A model generated the notes under the pieces. It did no database searches and was not told where the DNA came from. It saw nothing but the letters and a program-made list of their open reading frames with translations. Both the position numbers and the translations under genes were made by a program. Below are positions 31,822-41,758 of a stretch of DNA of 64,000 bases, one piece after another. The DNA is from Turritopsis dohrnii (taxonomy: Eukaryota; Cnidaria; Hydrozoa; Anthoathecata; Oceaniidae): NCBI GenBank assembly GCA_027922465.2, contig BQMF02000010.1, positions 496,001 to 560,000 of the forward strand, in the 5' to 3' direction. How positions within the stretch are numbered: position 1 is the first letter of the stretch; the number at the start of each line of letters is the position of its first letter.

Positions 31822-34800
31822 TTCATTCTCGTTATCCATATCATCTTCAATATCATTTGATTTATCCTGCTCATCAAATTCTTGTCTAGCTATTGATATT
31901 AGATTTTCCAAAATTTCTTGATCTAATGAATCATCCAATTGAATGTTGCTTTCGACATCTAACGAATCATTCATGTTACTATCTTGCGATGATAGCGCAT
32001 CTCGAACGTCATTCTCGAGAAATTTTCGTGTTTCAGGATAATCTTCCAAATTATCAACTAATTTCGATAACGATGTCTGCATGAATTGACAACTGTCGAT
32101 AAACGTGACTCCGCCAACACTAAACGACGTATATTTTTCATCGGTATTCGGGATACAAGACACATCACCATGACGAGGTTTCACTGCACTAAGGATGAGA
32201 TGAGCATCATAATTTTTCAGATTGTGAATCACGCAAGGTATTTTCACACGCTTAGGATTGATACGATATTGTAGATTACATCTCATGTGAGCAGTCCCTC
32301 TGAATTTTCCAGTGAGATGACAATGATCGCGAGCTTTCTTTTCATCAGACTTAATTTCTTTCTCACACAAATAACATGTGGTACATCTATTATGTGCTCT
32401 CCACTGCTCAGGTGTCAATCGTTCCATCGGTATCTTTTTTTGTAGGTTCTGTCGAATCTCTGTTGCTTGAAGTTGAACCGTATCCAGAAAGTGTTCAGCA
32501 GCATTCTTCCCACGATACACTTTTGGTGATTCATAAAATCGTTTATCTGTACACACAGTATATAATGCATAACCACAAGCTTCATGTTTCTGGTATTTCT
32601 CTGTCCATGGTATATCATCGTTTTGTTGTTCTTGTTCGCACTTTATCAACAAACTTTCAAAATCAGCATACATGACAATGGGTAATCTCAGTTGATACTC
32701 AATCTTTGTAAACTTGATAATATCTTTACCACTACCCTGCACTGGTACTGACACTTTTTGTGCACCATGTAACTGGCATCGTTCGAGATGACGATCAAGT
32801 ACTTCTTGAGTTTGACAAGCATGTGTGCAATATGAGCAAATAAACAACTTGTGATTGTGCTTGTTGATTTGAGAACCAACTAGTGCGCTTAAATTTCGGA
32901 TCAGTGCATAATGTCCCTTTTCACCTTCCGCATAATACAACAAATCCACATGACGATTTGGAATGATATTTTTGCTAATGCGAAGCGGAAACACGACTTT
33001 CTCCTCGAAACCATAAACGTTCACACTCAGGTTATTCTGTCGTTCCACTTTCTCAATGTCCTTGATTGACACTGGATAGTCGATTCCATTCATATCCAAT
33101 TCTTTCTCATAAGGTGTGTATTTGGATACTCGATTAGCGTTTTTGGACCAGTGAACTGGATTGAACTTTGCAAGAATACACCATAAGAGACATTTTTCAT
33201 CCTTGTTTTCGATATTTAAAACGGCTTTCTTTACCTTAATATGTTTTGGTAGGGGTATCCATGAAGATGCTCTCAAAGGATCATAATGTACTATTCCTTT
33301 AGAAAGAACAAAAAGTTAAATGACATCATCTATCAAACAACGTATAAGTAAGAAAAGTAAAATTCAAATTTACCTAAATCAACATGCATAAAATGGTGTA
33401 CAACCCAACCACTACCATTCCTTTGAAATTCATCAATTTGTTGCATCAACTGCGTATAGGCTGTATTGATATATGAATCCAGCTCATCACTGTTTAAGGC
33501 TGCAAAAACTTCTGATCGAAACGTGACCGGTGGATCTGTGAGATCAGTTTCATCTTTCGCTTGACAAAATACCAACTTCAACGTGTAATAATATTTGATG
33601 CCTTTAGTACGTTGAATTTCTCCATTAATGACTGAATTGAAGGTTTTCATGACATTTAAAAGACGACTGAGTAAATCTAGCTGGTTATTCGTATCCAACT
33701 CTTTTCGATACGTCATGGCTGTACGCTTCAAAGTCGATTGTACAAGCTGAGGTGCTTTCCACAATTTTGGATGTTCAGTAGATCCACCTTGTTGATTGAT
33801 TGTTTCAACACACACACGCTTGGGATTATATTCATCCAATGACATTTGTTTCATTTTCCTTTTACTAGTAGTTGATGGTATGTCCATACATCTTCGTTCG
33901 TGTAGTTGTTTAGTATTTTCACGCTCGAACAGTTTTTTACATCGATGACATTGAAAACGTTTCAATCGAGATTCACAAATCTCTACATGTCGTTCAAAAT
34001 TTTCTATTAACAGGAACGTGCGATTACACTTTTCACATTTGTGATGATCTTTAACTGACATTACATCACAATCTAACGGTTCAGACTCCAACACCATCTC
34101 TCTATCGGTCTCTTGAAACAACTTCTCCAGCTCTAACTCTGACATCATCTCTTTGTCTGTTTCTTGGAACAGCTCCTCTAATTCATCTTCTCCTTTTTTC
34201 TCTTCAACAATATAACAATCAGGTGAAGATGTTTCAAAATCAACTGGACAAATACAATCCATTAGAAATTCATCAATATCAAAAGAATTATCGATATCAG
34301 CATTATTTGTCGGCATGTATTTGAAGAGATCTGCCAAAATTTCATCCAATTCGATGTCCTAAATAATTATAAAAGTGGAAAAGCTTTTCGAAAAAGTTGT
34401 AAAGGTTTTTAAAAAGTGGAAAAGCTTTTCGAAAATGTTGTAAAGGTTTTTTAAAAGTGGAAAAGCTTTTCGAAAATGTTGTAAAGGTTTTTTAAAAGTG
34501 GAAAAGCTTTTCGAAAATGTTGTAAAGGTTTTTAAAAAGTGGAAAAGCTTTTCGAAAAAGTTGTAAAGGCTTTTTTAAAAGTGGAAAAGCTTTTCGAAAA
34601 AGTTGTAAAGGTTTTTTAAAAGTGGAAAAGCTTTTCGAAAATGTTGTAAAGGTTTTTAAAAAGTGGAAAAGCTTTTCGAAAAAGTTGTAAAGGTTTTTTA
34701 AAAGTGGAAAAGCTTTTCGAAAAAGTTGTAAAGGTTTTTAAAAAGTGTAAAAGCTTTTCTAAAATGTTGTAAAGGTTTTTAAAAAGTGGAAAAGCTTTTC

Positions 34801-35264
34801 TAAAATGTTGTAAAGGTTTTTTAAAAGTGGAAAAGCTTTTCGAAAATGTTGTAAAGGTTTTTAAAAAGTGGAAAAGCTTTTCGAAAATGTTGTAAAGGTT
34901 TTTTAAAAGTGGAAAAGCTTTTCGAAAATGTTGTAAAGGTTTTTAAAAAGTGGAAAAGCTTTTCGAAAAAGTTGTAAAGGTTTTTTAAAAGTGGAAAAGC
35001 TTTTCGAAAAAGTTGTAAAGGTTTTTTAAAAGTGGAAAAGCTTTTCGAAAATGTTGTAAAGGTTTTTAAAAAGTGGAAAAGCTTTTCGAAAATGTTGTAA
35101 AGGTTTTTAAAAAGTGGAAAAGCTTTTCGAAAAAGTTGTAAAGGTTTTGCAAAATTAAAGAAAATTACCTCGGTTATTGTGTTATGTTCAATTAAAATAT
35201 GTTCATTACACATTTCTTCACTGATAAATTCTAATCCACAAACACAGCATTGAACAGTAGCCAT
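29818..35264 (-). CDS. Protein-primed family B DNA polymerase (pPolB), three exons
   Basis: Exons 35169-35264, 33374-34358 and 29818-33296 join with GT/AG introns of 810 and 77 bp, giving about 1519 residues. The N-terminus has C2H2-like fingers (CCVCGLEF; CEKCNRTF; CHRCKKLF; CSYCTHAC). The exonuclease shows YADFESLL, NLKNYD and YLLTDVLLL. A zinc/HNH-like segment (CYLCEKE..DHCHLTGKFRG) precedes it, as in other Polinton polymerases. Polymerase motifs are DANNLYGWAM (A), KLMNNSMFGKTM (B) and FTDTDSLAY (C). It would replicate the element by protein priming. A poly-Asp tract (about 31741-31822) is encoded by an ATC/ATG triplet repeat. Intron 1 is filled by a 41-bp satellite. Confidence 0.94.
31741..31822. 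repeat. (CAT)n triplet repeat coding for poly-Asp in pPolB
   Basis: About 25 near-perfect CAT triplets on the plus strand read as GAT/Asp on the minus strand inside the polymerase, between the exonuclease and polymerase motifs. Frames showing poly-Ile or poly-Met here are artefacts. Confidence 0.9.
34371..35150. repeat. 41-bp satellite in pPolB intron 1 (about 19 copies)
   Basis: The unit has GTGGAAAAGCTTTTCGAAAA followed by a GTTGTAAAGG tract and a T/A run. GTGG recurs at 34375, 34416, 34457 and so on, a strict 41-bp period. Each unit holds the 12-bp palindrome GAAAAGCTTTTC. The array makes up nearly all of the 810-bp intron. A period that is not a multiple of three explains the spurious long open frame there. 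Confidence 0.93.
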
Positions 35265-35460
35265 CTTTATTTAAATCTAAAACAAGATGTTACTCACTTG
35301 AAATTTTACAAGAAATGAAAGGTAGCGCAAACGTTTTCACTTGCTTTATACACATTTATACTGATTTCATGTAAAAAGTACTGAATTTATAATGATAACA
35401 TGTAAAGTATCACATTTAAATCTATTTTATCAGCGTAAATCAGTCATGTGTGTCAGTTGA

Positions 35461-36117
35461 ATGTTAATCATCATGGAAGTAACATTAAAACATCCATTTA
35501 GTATGTTAGTTGCTGGTGGTCGTCAAGTTGGAAAAACAGAATTTACAAAAAACCTATTACGCTATGCTGAACAATTAATTTATCCACCTCCACAAAGAAT
35601 CGTATGGTGTTATGTAAAACATCAGCCTGAATTATATCAAACACTAATGGAAATCAATACAAATATTGAATATGTTGAGGGAATTCCTTCACAACTTCAT
35701 GAGATGTTTGATCGTAATCAAAGAAACTTGATCATATTAGATGACATGATGGATGAAGCCAACGAAGATAAACGCGTTTCACAACTATTCACTCGTGGAC
35801 GACATGATAATATGTCAGTTATTTTTCTTACACAGAACCTATTTCATAAACAACAGCGTTGTATCAGTTTAAATTCAGATTACATGGTAATTTTCAAAAA
35901 TGCTCGAGATAAATCACAAATTCTCCATCTTGCCAAGCAATTTATGCCTACAAATTCAAAATTTCTTATATGGGCTTACAAAGATGCAACACAAAAACCA
36001 TTTTCTTATTTACTTCTTGATCTAACACCAACAATGGATGATAAATATCGAGTGAGAACAAACATATTCCCTCATCAAAATCCACAATTTGTATACATTC
36101 CTAATAAAATGATATAA
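35461..36117 (+). CDS. Genome-packaging ATPase (FtsK/HerA type)
   Basis: A 218-residue ORF with Walker A GGRQVGKTEF (about residues 20-29) and Walker B NLIILDDMMDEA, followed by the arginine-bearing LFTRGRHDNMSVIFLTQN segment typical of the A32-like packaging ATPases of Polintons and related viruses. It would drive DNA into capsids. The ATG at 35461 is used; an in-frame ATG at 35473 is equally possible. It is the first gene of a tightly packed plus-strand group of virion genes, divergent from the polymerase across about 200 bp that must hold both promoters. Confidence 0.93.
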   Translation: MLIIMEVTLKHPFSMLVAGGRQVGKTEFTKNLLRYAEQLIYPPPQRIVWCYVKHQPELYQTLMEINTNIEYVEGIPSQLHEMFDRNQRNLIILDDMMDEANEDKRVSQLFTRGRHDNMSVIFLTQNLFHKQQRCISLNSDYMVIFKNARDKSQILHLAKQFMPTNSKFLIWAYKDATQKPFSYLLLDLTPTMDDKYRVRTNIFPHQNPQFVYIPNKMI

Positions 36118-36139
36118 CTAACATTCAAAACTTCATTTC

Positions 36140-36490
36140 ATGCTAGAACATCAACGTGTACGGATCGATATGACCAAACGCATTACAAAAAATTTGGAAC
36201 TGTTAAAAGCACTTAAACATTGTAGTGGTGCTGAACAAAAACAGTTTCTTAGAACAGCTCGACCTGAATTGATAAACACCATTTGTGATTGTATTCACAA
36301 CGTTTTAAAAGGAAACGTACCTATTACAGATCATCAGAGGAAGAAATTACAAACAAAGAAGAAAGTACTCAGAGAATTGGTTAAACGAAAGAATAAAACA
36401 GCCCAAAGAAAGAAATTGTTAGTTCAACACGGTAACGGCTTCTTAACAAACATTCTCGGTACTGTCATTAACGCATTAGCAAGTCTGTAA
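36140..36490 (+). CDS. Small basic Polinton protein, unknown role
   Basis: 116 residues. A Lys/Arg-rich helical body (KRITKNLELLKALKH, HQRKKLQTKKKVLRELVKRK) ends in a hydrophobic Gly-containing tail (GFLTNILGTVINALASL). A similar small basic ORF with such a tail is common in Polintons beside the ATPase, from memory of the family. Position between ATPase and capsid genes suggests a virion or DNA-binding role; this is inference. It follows the ATPase by 22 bp and precedes the next ORF by 2 bp. Confidence 0.6.
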   Translation: MLEHQRVRIDMTKRITKNLELLKALKHCSGAEQKQFLRTARPELINTICDCIHNVLKGNVPITDHQRKKLQTKKKVLRELVKRKNKTAQRKKLLVQHGNGFLTNILGTVINALASL

Positions 36491-36492
36491 AA

Positions 36493-37149
36493 ATGGATGT
36501 GGGGAAAAAATATGTTGTTATTTCACAAGAAGAATACGAACGACTTAAAAGTGGAAAAGTTATTATGCATCAACCAACTCAAACTAACATGCAGAAATCT
36601 GAAATGGAAATGAAAAATGTTTGGCAACGTGACATTCCTATTGATGAAAAAATACGTTTGTTTACTGAAGAATTAAACAATTTCAAAAGTCGTTATGAAA
36701 AACTCATCAAACCTAAACCTATCGAAGTTGTTATGAAGAAAACAGAACAAGCTCATGAGACGAAAGAACGAGATTTATTAAAACCAAAGAAAGTAGAACA
36801 AGATGTCATTATAGAATCACTTCCGAAAACCATAAAAAATGATGGTAAACGATTGTTAAGTTATTTAAAATCACATCCAGATGTTGTTCGTTGGAATGAT
36901 GATGGTGAAATTGTATTTTATGATAACGTTGTTCATGGTACGGACGTTGCTGATTTGTTACGTTATGCACTATCAAATAGAAAGTTTGTAAATCTTCCAG
37001 CGAATCATAAAACAATATTTCAACAAGTGCTAAGTGACTTGTCAGTACCCAAAACATGGATTAAAAACAAAGAATCAATGGATCAAATGATGGAAACTCC
37101 AAAAAAGAGACAAAAAGCAATGAAATGGGACTCTTCTACTTATAGATAA
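36493..37149 (+). CDS. Polinton protein with coiled coil, unknown role
   Basis: 218 residues. The N-terminal third starts VGKKYVVISQEEYERLK. A charged, probably helical middle follows (LFTEELNNFKSRYEKLIK), then a more globular C-terminal region (LLSYLKSHPDVVRWNDDGEIVFYD) and a basic end. I do not recognise a named domain. It is packed 2 bp after the preceding gene, as one would expect of structural genes in Polintons. Confidence 0.6.
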   Translation: MDVGKKYVVISQEEYERLKSGKVIMHQPTQTNMQKSEMEMKNVWQRDIPIDEKIRLFTEELNNFKSRYEKLIKPKPIEVVMKKTEQAHETKERDLLKPKKVEQDVIIESLPKTIKNDGKRLLSYLKSHPDVVRWNDDGEIVFYDNVVHGTDVADLLRYALSNRKFVNLPANHKTIFQQVLSDLSVPKTWIKNKESMDQMMETPKKRQKAMKWDSSTYR

Positions 37150-37318
37150 ATTGTATCATGGTTGTTTTTGTTTGATTGAAGTACGTTCAAAAACGCAAAT
37201 TCTATGTAAGCTTTCAATGTAAAAAGATACCATCGTAAAACCTCAGTCAAGCAAAAACAAAATAAATAGAATTGATTGTAAAATATGAATTCATTTATCG
37301 TCTGACTGTGTTTGAAGA

Positions 37319-37462
37319 ATGCCGTCCTTAAAACTTCGTGTGCGAAACTTATTAAAACGTTGTCGATGTATCATTGCATGTTGTGGTTCTGAAATAGTTA
37401 TTAAAGATAGTCAGATTGATGGCAAAGCAAAAAACTCAGTCAGACAGAAAAGAATACATTGA
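37319..37462 (+). CDS. Possible 47-residue Cys-rich Polinton peptide
   Basis: A short ORF from the ATG at 37319 with a basic N-terminus and a Cys cluster (CRCIIACCGSE). It overlaps the start of the integrase gene in another frame. It lies in the only sizeable gap between virion genes. Support is limited to the unusual composition and position; it may be chance. Confidence 0.3.
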   Translation: MPSLKLRVRNLLKRCRCIIACCGSEIVIKDSQIDGKAKNSVRQKRIH

Positions 37463-38528
37463 TCATGTGCTACAAAAGTTGTATTATTCTCTTGACTCAC
37501 CCTATGCATTTGCAAGTAAGGAAAAATTAATTCAAGAAGGCAAGAAAAAGTCTCTGACACGAAATGAAGTTGAGAATTGGTTACAAGAACAGTTATCCTA
37601 TACGTTACATAAACCTGTGCAATTAAATTTCCTGACACGACCTGTGGTTGTTTATGATATTGACGAACAATGGCAACTTGACTTGGTTGATTTATCTAAA
37701 CTTTCGAAATACAATGCTGGATACAAGTATCTGCTAGTATGTATTGATGTCTTAAGTAAATACGCATGGATAGAACCACTGAAGACAAAAACAGGAAAAG
37801 AACTAAAGGAAGATATTCAAAAAATATTTCTGAGTGATAAACGTCAACCACAAATGATTCATACTGATAAAGGCACAGAATTCCTTAATTCTCTGGTTAA
37901 GGGAATGTTAAAACAAAAGGAAATAAAGCTGTTTACAACCAATAGTGAAAGAAAAGCGAGTGTTGTAGAACGACTTAATCGAACAATGAAGGGGATCATG
38001 TTTAAGTATTTCACAAACAAAAACACAAGAAAATACATCGATGTCTTACCTGATCTTGTAAAACGATATAACAGTTCGTATCACCGTTCGATAAAAATGA
38101 GACCAATGGATGTCACTAAACACAATGCTTCGCAAGTATGGATTAACTTGTATAAAGGTCTTCTTCTGCCAATTACTAAAAACCAAAAGGAATTAAGTGA
38201 TAACGATACAGTTCGCATCAGTGTAGAAAAAGCACCATTTCAAAGACGCTATGAAGAATTATGGACAGAAGAGATTTTTCTTATATCTCACAAGATCGAT
38301 GGTAATCCCATCACTTACAAATTGAAAGATCAAGCAGATGAAGCTATAAAAGGCACGTTTTATTATCAAGAACTTCAAAAGGTTGTTGAACCTTCTACGT
38401 ATCGCATCGAGAAAATTATTCGTAAAAAAAGAACGGCTGACGGTAAATTGTTATATTACGTAAAGTGGAAAGGATATTCAGATAAATTCAATAGTTTTGT
38501 GACTGCTGAGGATTTGAAGAAATTATGA
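37419..38528 (+). CDS. Retroviral-type integrase with C-terminal chromodomain
   Basis: 369 residues from the ATG at 37419 (the frame is open slightly further upstream). The rve catalytic core has D in EQWQLDLVDL, D in MIHTDKGTEF and E in VVERLNRTMKG, giving a full D,D,E triad. The C-terminus (YRIEKIIRKKR...YYVKWKGYSDKFNSFV) is a chromodomain with the aromatic Y, W and F, as in chromointegrases that bind modified histones. It makes the 6-bp staggered cut seen as the GTAATC duplication. It overlaps the next gene by 4 bp (ATGA). Confidence 0.95.
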   Translation: MAKQKTQSDRKEYIDHVLQKLYYSLDSPYAFASKEKLIQEGKKKSLTRNEVENWLQEQLSYTLHKPVQLNFLTRPVVVYDIDEQWQLDLVDLSKLSKYNAGYKYLLVCIDVLSKYAWIEPLKTKTGKELKEDIQKIFLSDKRQPQMIHTDKGTEFLNSLVKGMLKQKEIKLFTTNSERKASVVERLNRTMKGIMFKYFTNKNTRKYIDVLPDLVKRYNSSYHRSIKMRPMDVTKHNASQVWINLYKGLLLPITKNQKELSDNDTVRISVEKAPFQRRYEELWTEEIFLISHKIDGNPITYKLKDQADEAIKGTFYYQELQKVVEPSTYRIEKIIRKKRTADGKLLYYVKWKGYSDKFNSFVTAEDLKKL

Positions 38529-39286
38529 ATCATCAATTTTATGTGGTTCTTCCAAGTAACAGTTCCATGAAACTCTATCCAAGCAACACCTGCTCTCACT
38601 TTCGTGTTAATCTCTCCACTATGCTTGACATTAACCCAACACAATGGGAAGTTGGACTATCAGAAATACAATTCCCTGGTACATTTGAGAATATACGAAA
38701 AAATAAAAATCGAATTATATTCCATGTGTATGGTATGGATTATGAAGTTGACATTCCTATAGGATATTACAAAGAAACCAAACATCTCACGACTGCTTTA
38801 CATCGCATACAAACCGAACTTGACTTAGAATGTGCAGTTTTCAATTATGATGATATCACTCAAAAAACAACTGTCAGAACTTATTTGCCCGAAAATTATC
38901 ACGTAAGACTATTAAACTCAGATGTTGCTCGCTTTTTGGGATTTGAACCAAACACAGTAATATCAGATGAATTAACATCTCCATATCAAAATTCACCTCA
39001 CAATGGATTACATACCTTGCTGGTTTACTCGGATCTGATACAAAATCAATTCGTTGGTGATGTGAAAGCTCCTCTCTTGCGATCTGTTCCTATTAATCAA
39101 AACAAAGAACATTATCATTGCATCATGTATGACCGTCCTCATTTTCTACCTTTGAGTAGAGGATCTATTCAAACAGTAGAAGTCAATATAAGAGATGACG
39201 CAGGAGATTTTATGTCATTTACATCTGGACGAGTGATCGTGACGCTTGTCTTCAAAAGAAAATCTGCAAAATTTTATGATGATTAA
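38525..39286 (+). CDS. Minor capsid (penton-like) protein
   Basis: 253 residues starting MNHQFYVVLPSNSSMKLYPSN, the usual opening of the Polinton single-jelly-roll minor capsid protein, followed by WEVGLSEIQFP and an alternating beta pattern. The C-terminal half contains LLVYSDLIQNQFVGD and VEVNIRDDAGDFMSF, matching the conserved C-terminal strands. It would form capsid vertices. It overlaps the integrase by 4 bp, and its end overlaps the next small gene by about 10 bp. Confidence 0.85.
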   Translation: MNHQFYVVLPSNSSMKLYPSNTCSHFRVNLSTMLDINPTQWEVGLSEIQFPGTFENIRKNKNRIIFHVYGMDYEVDIPIGYYKETKHLTTALHRIQTELDLECAVFNYDDITQKTTVRTYLPENYHVRLLNSDVARFLGFEPNTVISDELTSPYQNSPHNGLHTLLVYSDLIQNQFVGDVKAPLLRSVPINQNKEHYHCIMYDRPHFLPLSRGSIQTVEVNIRDDAGDFMSFTSGRVIVTLVFKRKSAKFYDD

Positions 39287-39659
39287 TAATCGTATTCAAC
39301 CAATGTGGCAGTATGGAAACGGTTCACATGTGTTTAAAGGACCAACATTACAAAAAGGCTATGGACTTGGTGGATTATTCAAAGGACTAGCTCGAAGTTT
39401 CGCTCCTGTCCTGAAACGTGGACTTGTGAGTGCAGGAAAGCATGTACTTAAAACTGGAATGGATGTTTTAGAAGATGTTTCACAAGGTACAAACTTGAAA
39501 GAATCTTTTAAGAATCGATCTATGCAAAACGCGAAGAGTGTTATTAAAGGGCAAGTGAGTGCTTTAAAAGGTGGTACAAAACGAAAAAGAGTCAGTCCTA
39601 CGAAGACTTCTAAAGTGACAAGACGTAATAAAAGACAAAAGGTGGATATTTTCGATTAA
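39276..39659 (+). CDS. Small basic core/virion protein
   Basis: 127 residues from the ATG at 39276. This start overlaps the minor-capsid stop (39284-39286); an in-frame longer start lies inside the minor capsid gene. It has a Gly-rich segment with an amphipathic helix (GLGGLFKGLARSFAPVLKRG) and a very basic C-terminus (GGTKRKR, RRNKRQK). The composition recalls adenovirus pVI/pX-like core or membrane-active proteins, and a protein of this type is expected here in Polintons. The exact role is inferred. Confidence 0.6.
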   Translation: MMINNRIQPMWQYGNGSHVFKGPTLQKGYGLGGLFKGLARSFAPVLKRGLVSAGKHVLKTGMDVLEDVSQGTNLKESFKNRSMQNAKSVIKGQVSALKGGTKRKRVSPTKTSKVTRRNKRQKVDIFD

Positions 39660-39662
39660 AAA

Positions 39663-40850
39663 ATGGAAAAAAACGAAAGTCATTTGGAATGCACACTCTC
39701 GGATACGGATTTGTTCACTCCCTCGTTTATACAAAGTGATATTCAGCATGGATTTTATGAAGAAATTTTTCCAATCTCTCAGTTGGATGATAGCGGACCG
39801 ATAGAGTTTTCTATAGAAAATGCCACGGATAAATTTATTGATGCTGCTAATACCTATCTCAAAATGAAAATTAAAATCATCAAAGCAGATGGAACTAATA
39901 TTGTCGTAGATGAAAACGTTGCTCCAATTAATTATCTGATTGCTAGTTTGTTTAGTCAAGTGGATGTAAAGCTTGGTGGATGCATGATTTCAAGTTCTAG
40001 CAATAACTACTCTTATCGTGCAATGTTAGAAACTCTACTTAATTTTGGACCAGATGCGAAACAATCACAACTCGAAATGGGATTATATTGTAAAGATGTA
40101 GCAGGACATTTAGAAAGTACCAATCCAGCGGAAAATGTCGGTTTTAGAGAAAGAATGAGTTATTTTACAGAAAGCAAAGTGGTGGAACTTTGTGGACGAA
40201 TTCATCATGATATTTTTCATCAAGGGAGATTAATCATCAACTCTTTACCGTTGAGAATTACTTTACATAGAAACAAAAATGATTTTTCGTTAATGTCTGG
40301 AGCAGAAAATCCACAATACAAAATCGTAATTACAGAATCTGTGTTACGTATACGAAAAGTTCAATTGACACCACACAAGTTTATGGAAATTCAACAAAAT
40401 CTCGAAAAAGAACCTATAGTGTATCCCTTGAATCGTGCAGATGTGCGTATGCACTCTGTTGCCGCCGGTCTTACTTCACTCAATTGGGATAATGCATTTC
40501 AAGGACAATTACCAAACCGTGTTTTTATTGGAATGGTGGATAATGTGAGTTATACAGGACGATATAATCGCAATCCTTTCAATTTCAAACACTTTTCAGT
40601 AAGCAAACTGGGAGTATTTATAAATGGAGAATCTCTACCTGCTCAACCTATGAGATTTAATTTTGAACAAGATCATTATTTGGAAGGTTATCATAGTTTA
40701 TTCACAGCAACTGGTAAATCAGGTCATGATGAAGGAATTGATATAAATAGAAGAGAATATAAAAACGGTTATACGTTATTTGGATTTGATGTTTCACCAG
40801 CTACGTGTCATGGAGGACATCAAGAAATTGTGAAAAGAGGAGCACTTTGA
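39663..40850 (+). CDS. Major capsid protein (double jelly roll)
   Basis: 395 residues beginning with an acidic segment, then DIQHGFYEEIFPIS and IEFSIENATDKFIDAANTYLKMK, the typical entry of the Polinton major capsid protein. It continues with LINSLPLRITLHRNKNDFSL, then RKVQLTPHKF and a C-terminal GYTLFGFDVSPATCHGG segment. Length and order fit the double-jelly-roll family that forms hexons. It starts 3 bp after the preceding stop. The frame is fully open, so the element may still be able to make particles. Confidence 0.88.
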   Translation: MEKNESHLECTLSDTDLFTPSFIQSDIQHGFYEEIFPISQLDDSGPIEFSIENATDKFIDAANTYLKMKIKIIKADGTNIVVDENVAPINYLIASLFSQVDVKLGGCMISSSSNNYSYRAMLETLLNFGPDAKQSQLEMGLYCKDVAGHLESTNPAENVGFRERMSYFTESKVVELCGRIHHDIFHQGRLIINSLPLRITLHRNKNDFSLMSGAENPQYKIVITESVLRIRKVQLTPHKFMEIQQNLEKEPIVYPLNRADVRMHSVAAGLTSLNWDNAFQGQLPNRVFIGMVDNVSYTGRYNRNPFNFKHFSVSKLGVFINGESLPAQPMRFNFEQDHYLEGYHSLFTATGKSGHDEGIDINRREYKNGYTLFGFDVSPATCHGGHQEIVKRGAL

Positions 40851-40967
40851 GTTGAAATTGAATTTTCCGTGCCACTTCCGAATACGATTACTGTGTTATT
40901 GTATGCAGATTTTGATAATTCATTGTCAGTGGATAAAGCGAGAAACGTATTGAAGAACTATTAAAAA

Positions 40968-41435
40968 ATGAACACTAAAGAACTGCGATGTATGTTAACG
41001 CGTGACTCGAAAATCCGAAAATTACTTATAGATGTTTTTGCTTTGGATCAGTTTAAAGAGTTTGTTAAAAGAAATCAACTTGTAAATGGAATATATATCG
41101 TAAACAATCAAGAATCTTCAAAAAGTGGAGAACATTGGTTTTTAATTTATGTAAATGAACACTATGTTAATTTTGTGGATTCTTTTGGTAAATCACCTGA
41201 ATTTTATAAAGTTTACGATGAACTTTACTGTGAGAAACCTATTCTACAAAATACTGTACAAATACAATCGAGTTTTGCTAATACTTGTGGTGGTTATTCG
41301 ATATTCTTTAGTTTTCATTTTGCAAGAGGAAAAAATCTAACACAAATTCTTAGTTATTTCACTAACGATTGTCAAATGAATGATGAACGAATTAGAAATT
41401 TTATTTTTAAGGTATTTCCAGGACACTTTTTGTAA
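40968..41435 (+). CDS. Adenain-like cysteine protease
   Basis: 155 residues. The catalytic triad of adenovirus-type maturation proteases is visible: H in SGEHWFLI, D in NFVDSFGKSP, Q in VQIQSSFANTCGGY and the nucleophile C in the same segment. It would process capsid precursors. About 117 bp without a clear gene separate it from the major capsid gene. Confidence 0.92.
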   Translation: MNTKELRCMLTRDSKIRKLLIDVFALDQFKEFVKRNQLVNGIYIVNNQESSKSGEHWFLIYVNEHYVNFVDSFGKSPEFYKVYDELYCEKPILQNTVQIQSSFANTCGGYSIFFSFHFARGKNLTQILSYFTNDCQMNDERIRNFIFKVFPGHFL

Positions 41436-41758
41436 CTTTATTTCTGAAGAAAAAAAAAAAAACAAAAAAAAAAAAAACATTTACCTTGATCGTCCCTTTC
41501 GAATGAATGTAACAGAAAAGAGAGTGAAAATGAAATGCGAAAATTTTTATAGCATAATTGAATGTCGGAACTCTACAAAGAGTATCATGAGAAAACTATA
41601 AAAGCACTGTTAACAAGTTGGGGAATTGAATAGAGTAAATATAATTATGATAAGACAACAATTGTTATTCTAAAAAATATACTTAAAATACACGCACGTG
41701 TGAAATAAATATCTTTTTATTAGATAAAACACTCCAGGTGTAAATGATTATAAAAGTT
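41436..41758. other. Convergent spacer in the Polinton
   Basis: Contains an A-rich run at 41450-41476 and AATAAA-like signals (about 41706). It probably holds 3' ends of the converging protease and minus-strand genes. No gene. Confidence 0.5.

Noticed and set aside
31645..31877. Poly-isoleucine and poly-methionine open frames on both strands
   Set aside because: They are other-frame readings of the CAT triplet repeat inside the pPolB coding exon.
34821..35168. Long minus-strand frame with FRKAFPLFKNLYN repeats
   Set aside because: Only the first 32 residues (35169-35264) are coding; the rest is the 41-bp intronic satellite read through after the splice donor.
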